The notes beneath the pieces were generated by a model. It was not told the DNA's origin. It did no database searches and was given only the letters and a program-made list of their open reading frames with translations. 64,000 nt of DNA from an uncultured Flavobacteriales bacterium (GTDB lineage: Bacteria; Bacteroidota; Bacteroidia; Flavobacteriales_D; Sanyastnellaceae), in contig CAJQIB010000041.1 of the NCBI GenBank assembly GCA_905478325.1, forward strand, positions 1 through 64,000, read 5' to 3'. The number at the start of each line of letters is the position of its first letter. Within the stretch, counting starts at the first letter, position 1. Of this stretch, positions 25,243 through 35,491 are shown one piece after another. The position numbers were made by a program, and so were the translations under genes.

Positions 25243-26763
25243 TCAATTCTTCAGCTTCAAGGCTGCAGCTGGCAAAATCCTCATGGAAGCCCAAGCCGGC
25301 AAGAACATCGACGCCGCACAGATTATAAACGCAAGCAATTCAATCCCAAAAATGTAGGCGAGATCAATGCGAATAGGCACTACATCAACGTAATACGCTT
25401 TGGGATCCAATTGAATCAAGCCCGTTTCCTGCTGAAGAACGACGAGCGCAAAGCCAATTAGGTTTCCGATGAGGAAGCCCCTTCCAATGATCCGAACGGC
25501 CTGCCAAAAGAACATGCGTAGAACCTGACCATCGGTCATTCCAAGTGCCTTCAACATGCCCACCATGGAGCGTCTTTCCAAAATAATAATCAGCAACGCC
25601 GAAGTCATGTTGATGACAGAAATCAGCACCATCAACCCGATAATAATTTCAACATTCAAGTCCAACATGCCCAACCAAGTGAACATCTCAGGCGCCTGCT
25701 CTAATACCGTTTCTGTCCCCCACCCCAGAGGGAGTGCAGCATAGATTGCCTCATCAGACACACCCAAATTGGAATGGTCATTCAGAAAAACTTCATATCC
25801 GCTGGCACGATAGCGCCAAGCGCCACCAGCGGGAAACGCTTCCCATCCAGCATCACTCGGACGCAACCAAACCGTATCCGCGGCGAGTGCCTGGCCTACT
25901 GACCGAGGAGCCACAACCAACTCTACCGACTGAAAGCCCATAACTTCCTTTAAATCATGCGGACCTGACCCGTGCCATGACAACGGCACACGCTCGGCGA
26001 CGGCGTTGACACCTGTCCACTCAAAACGAACCGGATTGGATGCACCAAAAACCAGGGCTTCCGCTTCTGAATTGGGCGTTATTCTCACTTGAGCCTCCAA
26101 CCCCCAACCCGCCATTTGTTGAATAATTCCCTGTGGGATAAAAACAAATGACGCATCGTATTCGAGCAAGCCTGTCTCATAAACTCCTCCTACCGTAAGT
26201 GTCTTCGGCCGCATTCCTGTTGGCCCTCCAATTAAATACACGGTCACCCGGTTTCCCAGTTCCAAATCCAATTGACTCAACAACTCCTGCGAGAGCACCA
26301 ACGAGTCACTTGACGTCAATGTGGGGACTCGACCAAATTTCATGGATTGCTCCAGCATGTCCTGGTAGGTGTCTGGACCGATGCCTTTGACCACGACTCC
26401 TTCCAAGGTCTCTGCAGACTGCACCAATCCCGGCATCGTAAAAAATGGATGGATGGATTTGACCTCATCCATTGAAACCACACGTTGCTCAACCTCACGG
26501 TTGAGGATGACATGCTGGTGTTGCAGGTCCCGGGATAAAATTTGAATGTCAGATCCAAAACCAACCACCAAATCACGTACTTCTGATTGGAATCCATGCA
26601 CGATAGCGGACGCTGCTATAATGAGCGCTATGCCCAAAGCCACACCAGCTGTTGCAATTTGCACCACGGGGCGAGACCATGAGGCCGCCGCCTGCGACCC
26701 GGAAAGCCTCGCTGCCAATCGCCGCGGCAAGAAAGAAGTTCTTCCTGTGGTGTTCATCTTCAT
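25243..26763 (-). CDS. ABC transporter permease of the FtsX/LolC-LolE type
   Basis: A 506-residue inner-membrane protein with the MacB/LolC topology: one N-terminal helix (about residues 33-54, VQIATAGVALGIALIIAASAIVHGF), a large periplasmic domain, and three C-terminal helices containing ERRSMVGMLKALGMTDGQVLRMFF, the coupling-helix region expected in FtsX-type permeases. In Bacteroidota such proteins are called LolC/E homologues that move lipoproteins outward with a LolD ATPase. No ATPase gene is adjacent, so the substrate is inferred. Divergent from the namZ gene. Confidence 0.78.
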   Translation of the reverse strand: MKMNTTGRTSFLPRRLAARLSGSQAAASWSRPVVQIATAGVALGIALIIAASAIVHGFQSEVRDLVVGFGSDIQILSRDLQHQHVILNREVEQRVVSMDEVKSIHPFFTMPGLVQSAETLEGVVVKGIGPDTYQDMLEQSMKFGRVPTLTSSDSLVLSQELLSQLDLELGNRVTVYLIGGPTGMRPKTLTVGGVYETGLLEYDASFVFIPQGIIQQMAGWGLEAQVRITPNSEAEALVFGASNPVRFEWTGVNAVAERVPLSWHGSGPHDLKEVMGFQSVELVVAPRSVGQALAADTVWLRPSDAGWEAFPAGGAWRYRASGYEVFLNDHSNLGVSDEAIYAALPLGWGTETVLEQAPEMFTWLGMLDLNVEIIIGLMVLISVINMTSALLIIILERRSMVGMLKALGMTDGQVLRMFFWQAVRIIGRGFLIGNLIGFALVVLQQETGLIQLDPKAYYVDVVPIRIDLAYIFGIELLAFIICAASMFLPAWASMRILPAAALKLKN

Positions 26764-26799
26764 CTAAGCATACAATTCTCTAGTCGCAAATTACGTTGC

Positions 26800-26807
26800 T
26801 ACCTTCG
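26800..26807 (+). promoter_or_regulatory. namZ-type gene -7 promoter element
   Basis: TACCTTCG followed by TCAG and the ATG at 26812. Confidence 0.45.
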
Positions 26808-26811
26808 TCAG

Positions 26812-28107
26812 ATGATTCGTTTCCTTGGAATTTCCTTCTGTATCCTCGCATTCAGTCAAGTTGGCTTAACGCAAAGGGAATGGAATAACCCGAACGCCGC
26901 TGCATGGAAAGTGGATTCGCTCCACGGCGTCATGCATGCAGAAACGCGCACCGATCCGCCACATCCGATCCGTCTTGGAAATGAGAACATTCAGGCCATC
27001 TACGAAGCGTGCGGCAGAGCTTCGCTGGCTGTAATCGCAAATCACACTTCTCGGATACCTGAGCACCAAGGCCGAAATGCCCCGCATCTCGTGGACACAT
27101 TGCTTTCATTGGGCATGGACATTCGAAAGGTCTTTGCCCCGGAACATGGTTTTCGTGGAGACGCACACAACGGCGCGCACATCGATGACGAACACGACGC
27201 CGAAACAGGGTTGGCCTTGATTAGTCTACACGGAAAACTTCGAAAACCCACTCCGGAAATGCTCGCTGATGTCCGGATGTTGCTATTCGACATCCAAGAT
27301 GTAGGCGCGCGGTTTTACACCTATTTGAGCACCCTGTTTTTGGCCATGGAAGCGGCGGCAGAAACAGGGACTGTCCTGGTCGTTCTGGACCGACCCAACC
27401 CCCATGGACATCAACTGGCAGGTCCTGTATTGGAAACGCATTGGACTTCATTTGTCGGCCAAATACCCGTCCCCATATTGCACGGCATGACCTTGGGTGA
27501 AATGGCTCAAATGATCAATGGAGAAGGCTGGCTCGCCAACGGAGTCGTGTGTGACTTAATCGTCATTCCCTGTGAAGGCTATGCGCACAGCGACCGCTGG
27601 TTCCCTAGCATCGCCCCCAGTCCCAATTTACCCTCAGATGAGTCCATCGCGCTCTACCCTTCCTTGTGCTTGTTCGAAGCCACCGAAGCGAGCATTGGAA
27701 GAGGAACGGCACATCCCTTTGAATGCGCAGGATTCCCAGGCAAGTTATCTGGAGACTTCTCGTTTACACCTCACTCCATCCCTGAGGCCGCACCCTATCC
27801 AAAACACGAAGGTTCGATTTGCTCGGGTGAAAACTTCAACGTCTTGGGAAAACAATGGATCGAGGCTTCGCATGGGTTTGACTTGAGCATGGTCGCGAAC
27901 TATGCCGCTTCTTGGCATGCCTCCCATCCCGAACAACCGTTTGTTCGGACCCCCTCTTCCTTTGGACGCTTATCCGGATCGGATGCCATAGTCGACGCGT
28001 TCAATGGCAACGACAAAACGGCCATCGCTCTTCCCGATTGGACTTCAGATCTATTGGAATTTCACACGAAACAAACGCCTTACTGGATCTATCCGTTGCA
28101 ACGATAA
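26812..28107 (+). CDS. DUF1343/NamZ-type exo-beta-N-acetylmuramidase
   Basis: A 431-residue exported protein with signal peptide (MIRFLGISFCILAFSQVGLTQ). It has the DUF1343 conserved blocks: VFAPEHGFRGDAHNGAHI, LFDIQDVGARFYTYLSTL, VLDRPNPHGHQLAGPVL, and an IAPSPNLPSDESIALYPSL segment. NamZ of Bacteroides and Bacillus hydrolyses N-acetylmuramate from non-reducing ends of peptidoglycan fragments, so a role in cell-wall recycling is expected. Not in an operon with other murein genes. Confidence 0.85.
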   Translation: MIRFLGISFCILAFSQVGLTQREWNNPNAAAWKVDSLHGVMHAETRTDPPHPIRLGNENIQAIYEACGRASLAVIANHTSRIPEHQGRNAPHLVDTLLSLGMDIRKVFAPEHGFRGDAHNGAHIDDEHDAETGLALISLHGKLRKPTPEMLADVRMLLFDIQDVGARFYTYLSTLFLAMEAAAETGTVLVVLDRPNPHGHQLAGPVLETHWTSFVGQIPVPILHGMTLGEMAQMINGEGWLANGVVCDLIVIPCEGYAHSDRWFPSIAPSPNLPSDESIALYPSLCLFEATEASIGRGTAHPFECAGFPGKLSGDFSFTPHSIPEAAPYPKHEGSICSGENFNVLGKQWIEASHGFDLSMVANYAASWHASHPEQPFVRTPSSFGRLSGSDAIVDAFNGNDKTAIALPDWTSDLLEFHTKQTPYWIYPLQR

Positions 28108-28165
28108 GAAGCGCATTCGTATCCTTGCCCGTATCTTGCACCCTCACCATTGAAAAATGTACCTC

Positions 28166-28705
28166 ATGAATCGATTCAACTCATCTGCTTTAGCACTATT
28201 CGCTTTGATATTGTTGACGTGTACAACAGGGTGTTACGACGCCCCAGAGTTTGCTAATCCGACATACGACTGTGCATGCGGTACCGTCGAATTCAACGGT
28301 GGTGCATATCCCCTTAAAATGGCTGAGGCAATCATTCCCGATACCACGGATCAGTTGTCGCGGACGTACCATATCATAGCTGATTTGCGGACTCCCGATG
28401 AAGTTGATGCACATGCTGAAGCCCACGACCTCACCTTTTACATGGCATTCGAGTCTTTGGATGATGTGGTGTACTATATCCAACAGGATTCCGTCACCCA
28501 CTTAGTCCAAGAAATCAACCACGGTGACGATCAGTTTCCTGTGAGGGACTACATCTGCACAGAAGGTTCGATCATCATCGACCCAGCCTATGCAGGAGGA
28601 ACCGAGACGGTCTCCTTTGACGTAGCCGTTCGCGAGCAAGTCAATGGTGGCTTGGTTGGTTTTCCGACTTCATTTTCGGGAAGCTTTACCGCCATCATTG
28701 AATAA
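28166..28705 (+). CDS. Small putative lipoprotein
   Basis: An 179-residue protein with an N-terminal hydrophobic segment (ALALFALILLT) ending in the lipobox-like TTGC, so Cys23 is likely lipidated and the protein membrane-anchored. The mature part (about 157 residues) has a YDCACGTVEF motif close to the anchor and an acidic, beta-rich sequence without recognised domain. A Met at 28157 is an alternative start. Function unknown; it may be co-transcribed with the preceding muramidase (58 bases apart), ending at a terminator. Confidence 0.65.
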   Translation: MNRFNSSALALFALILLTCTTGCYDAPEFANPTYDCACGTVEFNGGAYPLKMAEAIIPDTTDQLSRTYHIIADLRTPDEVDAHAEAHDLTFYMAFESLDDVVYYIQQDSVTHLVQEINHGDDQFPVRDYICTEGSIIIDPAYAGGTETVSFDVAVREQVNGGLVGFPTSFSGSFTAIIE

Positions 28706-28770
28706 CAATCCGGCAACGAGAAGTTGCACTGGATGGTGCTTGACTGCCGTTGTGAAAACTTCTTGAAACG

Positions 28771-28800
28771 AAAAAGCGGCCCCTAGAGGCCGCTTTTTAG
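28771..28800. terminator. Intrinsic terminator
   Basis: AAAAAGCGGCC stem paired with GGCCGCTTTTT (28771-28781, 28788-28798), with A- and T-runs both sides; between the lipoprotein gene and the aconitase gene, which converge here. Confidence 0.92.
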
Positions 28801-28820
28801 TGATCAAAGAACAAAGAACA

Positions 28821-31085
28821 TTAAGCCTGTTCTTGTTTGATCAAATTCAACGCGGAACCCGCGCGGAACCAATCAATTTGTTGAGCGTTGTATGTGTGCT
28901 TCGTTGAGATGGTATCCGATGTTCCATCGGCATGATCCAATCGAATGGTCAAAGGCTTGCCCGGTGCAAATCCAGCTAAATCCACAAAGTGAAAATGATC
29001 GTCCTCTTGGATTAAATCATAATCCGATTCATTGACAAAGGTGATTCCCAGCATTCCCTGTTTCTTCAGGTTGGTCTCGTGAATACGCGCAAAAGACTTC
29101 ACCAATACAGCGGTCACCCCCAAGAATCGAGGTTGCATCGCCGCATGTTCGCGAGAACTTCCTTCTCCATAATTCGAGTCCCCTACCACTACAGTTGGAA
29201 TGCCTGCTGCTTTGTATGCTCGTTGAACGGCAGGAACTTCACCATAAGCACCCGTCAACTGATTCTTTACCGAGTTGGTTTCACCGTTGAATGCATTGAT
29301 TGCTCCCGTCAACGTATTGTTTGAAATGTTATCGAGGTGCCCACGGTACCGCAACCAAGGACCTGCCATGGAAATGTGATCCGTAGTACATTTTCCGTCT
29401 GCCTTGATCAACAGCCGTGCACCTTCAATATTTTCACCACTCCATGGAGAAAAAGGAGTCAACAATTGAAGACGTTCAGAAGTTGGATTCACCACAACGT
29501 CAATTCCACTGCCATCTTCTGCTGGTGCGAGATAGCCCGCATCCTCAACGGCAAAACCCTTTGACGGAAGTTCGTCTCCTTTTGGCTCCTCCAGCAACAC
29601 CTCAGTTCCATCAGGAAGTTTCAGGGTATCCTTCAGTGGATTGAATGTCAAATCGCCCGCAATGGCCATCGCAGTGACCAATTCAGGGGAACCTACAAAC
29701 GCATGTGTGTTGGGATTCCCATCCGCTCGTTTGGAAAAGTTCCGATTGAACGAGTGTACAATGGAGTTTTTCTCTTTTTTCTCTGCGCCTTCTCGAGCCC
29801 ATTGGCCAATGCAAGGTCCACAGGCATTGGCAAAAACACTTCCGCCCATCGCCTCAAATGTTGAAATAAAGCCATCGCGTTCAATCGTATAACGCACCTG
29901 CTCCGAACCCGGAGTGATCGTCAATGTTGCTTTTGCTTCAATCCCTTTTTCTACAGCCTGTCGCGCAATGCTCGCTGAACGACTGATGTCTTCGTAGCTC
30001 GAATTGGTACACGAACCGATGAGCCCATATTCAATTTTTGTGGGCCATCCATTGGCCGCCGCAGCTTCCTTCATTTGACTGATCGGAGTTGCCAAATCGG
30101 GTGTGAATGGTCCGTTGATGTGCGGTTCCAGTTCATCCAGATTGATTTCGATGACCTGATCAAAATACGCCTCAGGATTGGCATACACTTCAGGATCTCC
30201 GGTCAGGTGCTCCTGAATACCATTGGCCAAATCCGCAACATCTGCGCGTCCTGTTGAACGCAAGTAACGCTCCATGCTCTCGTCGTACCCGAAAGTTGAT
30301 GTCGTCGCCCCAATTTCAGCCCCCATGTTGCTGATCGTGCCTTTTCCGGTACAACTCAATGACTTCGCTCCATCGCCAAAATATTCCACGATGCATCCGG
30401 TTCCTCCTTTTACAGTCAGAATTCCAGCCACCTTTAAGATGACATCTTTTGCGGATGCCCATCCACTCAATGTACCCGTCAACTTGATTCCGATCAGCTT
30501 CGGGAACTTCAATTCCCAAGCCATTCCAGCCATGACATCTACGGCATCCGCGCCTCCAACACCCACAGCAACCATGCCCAGTCCTCCGGCATTGACCGTG
30601 TGGGAATCAGTCCCAATCATCATCCCTCCCGGGAAAGCGTAATTCTCAAGAACAACCTGGTGAATGATTCCGGCCCCTGGCTTCCAAAAACCGATGCCGA
30701 ATTTATCAGACACAGATTCCAGGAAATTGTAGACCTCATTGTTTTTATTGATGGCCTCTTGCAAATCGGCGCCCGCTTCTGCCTTTGCCTGGATCAAATG
30801 ATCACAATGTACCGTCGATGGAACGGCGGCTTGTGGCTTTCCTGCTTGCATGAACTGAAGCAATGCCATTTGCGCCGTGGCATCTTGCATTGCGACCCGA
30901 TCGGGAGCAAAGTCCACGTAATCAACCCCTCGCGCGAGCTTTCCCGTAGGAGTGCCCTGCCACAAGTGGGTGTACAATATTTTCTCTGCCAACGTGAGTG
31001 GCTTACCTGTTGCGTTGCGGGCTGCTTCTACACGTTCAGGAAAACGTGCATACACCGAACGGATCATCTCCAAATCAAAAGTCAT
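28821..31085 (-). CDS. acn: Aconitate hydratase
   Basis: 4Fe-4S TCA-cycle enzyme interconverting citrate and isocitrate. The cluster cysteines are visible as [10 protein letters not shown] and [10 protein letters not shown] (C-x-x-C), and the C-terminal swivel domain has [22 protein letters not shown]. The 754-residue length and sequence resemble the mitochondrial-type aconitase of Bacteroidota. A -7 element TACATTTG lies 25 bases upstream. Terminator shared with the lipoprotein gene. Confidence 0.95.
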   Translation of the reverse strand: MTFDLEMIRSVYARFPERVEAARNATGKPLTLAEKILYTHLWQGTPTGKLARGVDYVDFAPDRVAMQDATAQMALLQFMQAGKPQAAVPSTVHCDHLIQAKAEAGADLQEAINKNNEVYNFLESVSDKFGIGFWKPGAGIIHQVVLENYAFPGGMMIGTDSHTVNAGGLGMVAVGVGGADAVDVMAGMAWELKFPKLIGIKLTGTLSGWASAKDVILKVAGILTVKGGTGCIVEYFGDGAKSLSCTGKGTISNMGAEIGATTSTFGYDESMERYLRSTGRADVADLANGIQEHLTGDPEVYANPEAYFDQVIEINLDELEPHINGPFTPDLATPISQMKEAAAANGWPTKIEYGLIGSCTNSSYEDISRSASIARQAVEKGIEAKATLTITPGSEQVRYTIERDGFISTFEAMGGSVFANACGPCIGQWAREGAEKKEKNSIVHSFNRNFSKRADGNPNTHAFVGSPELVTAMAIAGDLTFNPLKDTLKLPDGTEVLLEEPKGDELPSKGFAVEDAGYLAPAEDGSGIDVVVNPTSERLQLLTPFSPWSGENIEGARLLIKADGKCTTDHISMAGPWLRYRGHLDNISNNTLTGAINAFNGETNSVKNQLTGAYGEVPAVQRAYKAAGIPTVVVGDSNYGEGSSREHAAMQPRFLGVTAVLVKSFARIHETNLKKQGMLGITFVNESDYDLIQEDDHFHFVDLAGFAPGKPLTIRLDHADGTSDTISTKHTYNAQQIDWFRAGSALNLIKQEQA

Positions 31086-31103
31086 TGTCTCAAGGATTCA
31101 CAA

Positions 31104-31131
31104 TTGTCTGCAAATGTAAGCAGTACCTTCG
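31104..31131 (+). promoter_or_regulatory. Promoter of MacB-like permease gene
   Basis: TTG at 31104-31106, 17-base spacer, TACCTTCG at 31124-31131, ATG 8 bases later at 31139. It overlaps the divergent acn -7 element. Confidence 0.5.
31111..31118 (-). promoter_or_regulatory. acn -7 promoter element
   Basis: Minus-strand TACATTTG (perfect TAnnTTTG), 25 bases before the acn ATG and inside the spacer of the divergent promoter. Confidence 0.5.
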
Positions 31132-31138
31132 CACCGAC

Positions 31139-32377
31139 ATGAAGAACACACTCCTTCGTGAAATGATATTCATTGCATTGCGGTCAATCCGCAGCAACTT
31201 GTTGCGCACAGCACTTACCATTGCTGTGATTGGACTGGGAATCACAGCACTTATTAGCATGACGACAGCCACGTCGTCATTGGAGGCCAACGTGGAAAAG
31301 CAATTTTCCTCATTGGGTACCAATGTTTTCAGTATCAGCCGCAAGTCTGAGGGAGGACTCAGCCGGGGACGGCGCATTGAGTTAGGCGCTCCCATCTCGT
31401 ATCGAGAAGCGCGAAAATTCGCCGAACTCGCTCCGAACGGAGTGCAGGTTTCGTATTCAGTTTTCGGCTCGCGACAGGCTACAGTAGGCAGAGGCAGTGA
31501 ACAAACAAATCCAAATATTGCCATCCTGGGCATTGACGCCAACTACTTGAGCGTAAGTGGATATGAAATTGACAAAGGCCGGAACTTCAATGCCATCGAT
31601 GCCAATTCAGCGCACCATTTGGCACTCATCGGCGCAGACATTGCTGACGACCTTTTTGAATCCTGGGAAGACCCTATAGGCGAAGAAATCACCATCGGAT
31701 CTCAGCCTTACTCCATCGCTGGAGTGCTGGCGGCAAAGGGGCTTGCTTTTGGCATGTCTCAGGACAACCAATGCTACATTCCAATCCCTTGCTTGCGCCA
31801 GCAATTTTCAGATGAAGGGCGCAGCTATGCGCTGTCGTGTCAAGTGGAAAAAGCCGAAGATTTAATTCCGCTTGCAGAAACCTCTACTGGAATATTGAGG
31901 GTGATTCGTGGAGACCGTCCAGGCGATGATTCTTCCTTCCGCATTGCGATGAGCAGCGGTTTGGTCTCCACGTTAAAGGAGGCTACCCAAGGTATTACGC
32001 TTGCCGCCTCATTCATCGGGATCATCACCTTGTTCGGTGCTGGCATCGGACTGATGAACATCATGTTGGTCAGTGTCTCTGAAAGAACGCGTGAAATTGG
32101 CACACGGAAGGCATTGGGGGCCTCTCCAAAAGCCATTCGCACCCAATTCTTAGTCGAGGTCATCATTATCGGGCAGATGGGAGGATTCACCGGTATATTC
32201 CTAGGCGTGCTTGTTGGAAACCTCATCGCATCCTTCATGGAAACACCATTCGTCATCCCTTGGGGATGGATGGGGCTCGGCATTCTCCTGAGTTTTCTTA
32301 CAAGCTTAGCGAGTGGATACTATCCTGCACGAAAAGCCGCTCTATTGGACCCCATCGTCGCTCTTGGAAGGGAGTGA
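31139..32377 (+). CDS. MacB-like/FtsX-family ABC transporter permease
   Basis: 412 residues with the MacB permease topology: N-terminal helix at about residues 23-44 (LTIAVIGLGITALISMTT), a periplasmic MacB-PCD-type domain, then three helices at the C-terminus with ERTREIGTRKALGASPKAIRTQFLVE, the conserved cytoplasmic coupling segment. The open frame extends 47 codons upstream into the divergent gene, but Met31139 follows the promoter. The ATPase subunit is not adjacent. Role: export of a macrolide-, peptide- or lipoprotein-like substrate, unknown. Confidence 0.85.
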   Translation: MKNTLLREMIFIALRSIRSNLLRTALTIAVIGLGITALISMTTATSSLEANVEKQFSSLGTNVFSISRKSEGGLSRGRRIELGAPISYREARKFAELAPNGVQVSYSVFGSRQATVGRGSEQTNPNIAILGIDANYLSVSGYEIDKGRNFNAIDANSAHHLALIGADIADDLFESWEDPIGEEITIGSQPYSIAGVLAAKGLAFGMSQDNQCYIPIPCLRQQFSDEGRSYALSCQVEKAEDLIPLAETSTGILRVIRGDRPGDDSSFRIAMSSGLVSTLKEATQGITLAASFIGIITLFGAGIGLMNIMLVSVSERTREIGTRKALGASPKAIRTQFLVEVIIIGQMGGFTGIFLGVLVGNLIASFMETPFVIPWGWMGLGILLSFLTSLASGYYPARKAALLDPIVALGRE

Positions 32378-32388
32378 TTTCGGCCGAA

Positions 32389-32952
32389 TTAAGACAACTC
32401 TCGGGACACCATTCGTTCAATACGACATCGCTCGTATGCGATTGCATCCCCTGTATTTGGGCCGTCATTGATGGCTTTCAATACCTTCTGCCAGTCGGAT
32501 TCTTCTCTCGCAGGAATTCCATCAGGCCACGAATCATCCTCATTCCAATCCGCTGTTTCCGAAAGGAATCCTTCCATGTATCGCAATTGCAGATTCGTCA
32601 TCGCATTGCCAAAATGAGCGAGCACATCAGGGTCCAGTGTAGCGGCCATTTCTGTCCGCAATCGACGAATATTTTCAATGTGATTCCGCACCAACAACAG
32701 CAGGTTGCCTCCGGTGGGTAGCAGGTCTGGAAGGTCAACCGGAGCGCCAAGCGGGGCAATCACCAACGACTGTGCGACATCGCTTAATTGAACCAATCGA
32801 TTGACACGCGAACGGAACAGGGACGGCACAATGGGTTGGCGCATGAAGTGATCGCGGACAGCAAATGTTTCCGCATCCAATCGCTCCATCACATCTTCTT
32901 GTGAGGCATCTCCGTCCAATCCGAGCAGTGTCAAAGCCGTTCCTTTGTCCAT
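32389..32952 (-). CDS. Hypothetical protein
   Basis: A 187-residue, leucine- and aspartate-rich protein without signal peptide or membrane helix. The first 60 residues (LTLLGLDGDASQEDV ... FAVRDHFMR) look helical and faintly J-domain-like but lack the HPD motif, so I do not assign that domain. Convergent with the preceding permease gene (11 bases between stops) and divergent from the next gene. Function unknown. Confidence 0.5.
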   Translation of the reverse strand: MDKGTALTLLGLDGDASQEDVMERLDAETFAVRDHFMRQPIVPSLFRSRVNRLVQLSDVAQSLVIAPLGAPVDLPDLLPTGGNLLLLVRNHIENIRRLRTEMAATLDPDVLAHFGNAMTNLQLRYMEGFLSETADWNEDDSWPDGIPAREESDWQKVLKAINDGPNTGDAIAYERCRIERMVSRELS

Positions 32953-33024
32953 GGTATTCTACGTTCTAAAAAGTGAAGATAAGCCAACAGACTGATTGGT
33001 CTTCGTTCAATGGACTTTCATTGT

Positions 33025-33032
33025 TAAATTTG
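33025..33032 (+). promoter_or_regulatory. -7 promoter element of TlpA-like lipoprotein gene
   Basis: TAAATTTG, a perfect TAnnTTTG match, 17 bases before the ATG at 33050. A TTG lies upstream with a long (26-base) spacer. Confidence 0.45.
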
Positions 33033-33049
33033 AGGCTAAATAGAACTCG

Positions 33050-34501
33050 ATGAAAATGATGACGCTCGTCTCTTTTTGGATGTGTCTTTTAATGACTGCT
33101 TGCAACAGCGGAGAGGCTCCATCTACAAAACCATCTGCCACCAACTCCAAGGAACAGGCTCCGGCTGCTTCCACCCAAGGAGAGCCAAAAGCTTCTGCGT
33201 CTTACATGAATGGCACAAACGATCAAAACAAAGGGGACAAGACGGGAACCGTGCACTTGCATGGAACCATCAACTTCCCTGGAGGAGGCGACGTCACCTT
33301 GTATGAAACTGAGGGCAAAAACACGTTCGAAATCGCAACCACACGTTTGGACAACCAAGCATTTGATTTTGGAAATCTCGAAGTGAGCCGAGGGTTTTAT
33401 CAATTGAGTTTGAACGGCGAGACAAACGTCACGAACATCATCTTGAATCCAGACGAACCCGATTTGTTTATCAAATTCAACGCCAATCGATTGAGCGCCA
33501 ATCGAACAGCAAATGACTCCCCCGAAAACACGGGATGGTTTGCATACAGCAGCGAGGAATTCAACAGCAACCGAGCCATTCAAAACTTGCGCAAATCCAT
33601 TAAGGATGCCGGCGCATTCCGCTCCCGGATAGAAGCACAAATTAAAGAAAAGGAGCAGGAGCTCATCACCCGCCAGCATGAATTGATTGCTGAAAACCCG
33701 GGGACATATCTAGCCAAATGGTTGTCGTGGAAAAACCCACAATACCCTGGGTCGAAAGGGCAGTATTTCTCTGACATTGACCCACTAGACAACAGTGCCA
33801 TACGTTCAATGGCATTGAGTGATCGCATTCAAACCATGATGCGCTCCCATAGCGGGGGGTCAGACAGCGGTTTCCTTGCGTGCATTGACCTGGTGAAAGC
33901 CCATTTCGAGCCGAATCCGAAAGCTCTTGAAAGCGTTTTATATACCATGCTCGATGGTTTTTACAACACCGGCAAAGAGACCATTTGTCAATACATCCTT
34001 GACAACTACATCTTTGATGAAGATTGCGGCGCTGATTTAAGTGATGCCATTCGCATTAGAGCACAAGGCATCATCAACTTACAAGTCGGAAAAACCCCTC
34101 CCAACTTCGTCATTCCAAAATTCGACGGAGGAACGTTGGACTTGATGGCCACCTGCAAGCAAAACGAGTACACTCTCGTCATGTTTTGGGCCTCTTGGTG
34201 CCACAAATGCGAACAAGAAATCCCTCACATTGGACCCTTGTATGCTACCTACAATTTCAAAGGATTCGAAGTGGTTGGTGTAAGCTTGGACCAGCAGCGT
34301 TCAACCTGGGGAAAGGCCATTGACACAAATGGCATGACATGGCCCAATGTGAGCCAACTGAAAGCGTGGGACAGTCCGGTTGTTGCTGACTACAAAGTCA
34401 CCGCAACTCCGACCTATTTCTTACTTGATAAGGAAGGGACCATTGTGTTGAAACCGAAGCGGCATTTTGAGGTGGAGAAATTCCTCAGCGCGAATCTCTA
34501 A
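33050..34501 (+). CDS. TlpA-family thiol-disulfide lipoprotein
   Basis: A 483-residue lipoprotein: signal sequence MKMMTLVSFWMCLLMTAC with the lipobox cysteine at 18, a Ser/Thr/Ala-rich linker (about residues 19-65), a DUF4369-like domain, and a C-terminal thioredoxin fold whose active site is WCHKC (Cys384, Cys387) with TATPTYFLLDKEG as the cis-Pro segment. The last is typical of TlpA/ResA proteins that act on periplasmic disulfides. Target not identifiable. Ends 10 bases before the convergent ppx stop. Confidence 0.85.
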   Translation: MKMMTLVSFWMCLLMTACNSGEAPSTKPSATNSKEQAPAASTQGEPKASASYMNGTNDQNKGDKTGTVHLHGTINFPGGGDVTLYETEGKNTFEIATTRLDNQAFDFGNLEVSRGFYQLSLNGETNVTNIILNPDEPDLFIKFNANRLSANRTANDSPENTGWFAYSSEEFNSNRAIQNLRKSIKDAGAFRSRIEAQIKEKEQELITRQHELIAENPGTYLAKWLSWKNPQYPGSKGQYFSDIDPLDNSAIRSMALSDRIQTMMRSHSGGSDSGFLACIDLVKAHFEPNPKALESVLYTMLDGFYNTGKETICQYILDNYIFDEDCGADLSDAIRIRAQGIINLQVGKTPPNFVIPKFDGGTLDLMATCKQNEYTLVMFWASWCHKCEQEIPHIGPLYATYNFKGFEVVGVSLDQQRSTWGKAIDTNGMTWPNVSQLKAWDSPVVADYKVTATPTYFLLDKEGTIVLKPKRHFEVEKFLSANL

Positions 34502-34511
34502 CGACCGCTGT

Positions 34512-35423
34512 TTACTCAGCTACGCTGACTTTCCTCGCTTCCTTGTCTGCGAGATACGCTTCCCAGAGCCCAAGGATCATTCCGTCTGACAACCCCACTT
34601 TGGGGACCATCATTTCGGCGCAGCCCGTCATTTCCATGACGCGGATGTAGATTTCTCCTGCTGGCACAATGACGTCGGCGCGGTCTGGCTTCAGGCCAAA
34701 CGTGCGCATGCGACTGGGCAATGGACATGCTTCAATCAACTGATGCCAGTCGCGCAGCGCATCAAGCGATATAGGATCATTGCGATCTAAACGACTCAAA
34801 CGATGATACCGGTTGATATTTCCCCCTGTTCCCACTGCAATCGTCGGAGACTTGGGGGTTCGAATATGTTCCACAAAAGATTGGACCGCATCCCATTCGC
34901 CATCGGGTATACCGCCTTTCATCGCCCGAACCGTTCCGATTTGAAAACTCTTTGAACGGACTTTCTTGCCCTCGCGAATTAAAGTCAGCTCGGTACTTCC
35001 TCCCCCCACATCGATGTAAAGGGCATCTTCCATTTTCTTGAAGAGGGAACCCCTAAAATTTTGAAAGATGATATCGGCTTCTTCTTGACCGGAGATGCAT
35101 TCTAATCGGATGCCCGCATTCTGCTCAATCCGCTGAACGATCGACTTCCCATTTTCTGCCTCTCGAATGGAACTGGTTGCACACGCTCGAAACCACTCGA
35201 TGCCTTGCGCTTCCAAGAGGTAACGAAACCCTTTGAGGGTCTTGAGTAAACTCTCTTCTTTGGCTTCCGAAATGATCCCCGTTTCGAAGACATCTTCTCC
35301 CAAACGAATAGGCACCCGAATGAACGAAATCTTCTGTTCAATGATTGCACCGTCTTTTTGACGGATATCCTTAACGAGCAGCCTGGCTGCATTGGATCCG
35401 ATATCAATAGCTCCAAAACGCAT
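34512..35423 (-). CDS. ppx: Exopolyphosphatase (Ppx/GppA family)
   Basis: Hydrolyses terminal phosphates of polyphosphate, or pppGpp. The ASKHA phosphate motifs are clear: IDIGSNAARLLV at the N-terminus and YIDVGGGSTELTL in the middle, with SIREAENG and ISGQEEADI as expected. 303 residues is the short, single-module form. It follows ppk by 68 bases on the same strand, a functional pair making and degrading polyphosphate. Confidence 0.9.
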   Translation of the reverse strand: MRFGAIDIGSNAARLLVKDIRQKDGAIIEQKISFIRVPIRLGEDVFETGIISEAKEESLLKTLKGFRYLLEAQGIEWFRACATSSIREAENGKSIVQRIEQNAGIRLECISGQEEADIIFQNFRGSLFKKMEDALYIDVGGGSTELTLIREGKKVRSKSFQIGTVRAMKGGIPDGEWDAVQSFVEHIRTPKSPTIAVGTGGNINRYHRLSRLDRNDPISLDALRDWHQLIEACPLPSRMRTFGLKPDRADVIVPAGEIYIRVMEMTGCAEMMVPKVGLSDGMILGLWEAYLADKEARKVSVAE

Positions 35424-35491
35424 GAACCAATTTATGACACAAAACGATGATTACACCGAATCTGCAGAAGAATCATTGATCAAAATTGCAA

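Noticed and set aside
32389-32952. J-domain-like N-terminus of the 187-residue protein
   Set aside because: The HPD tripeptide is missing and similarity is only in helix spacing.
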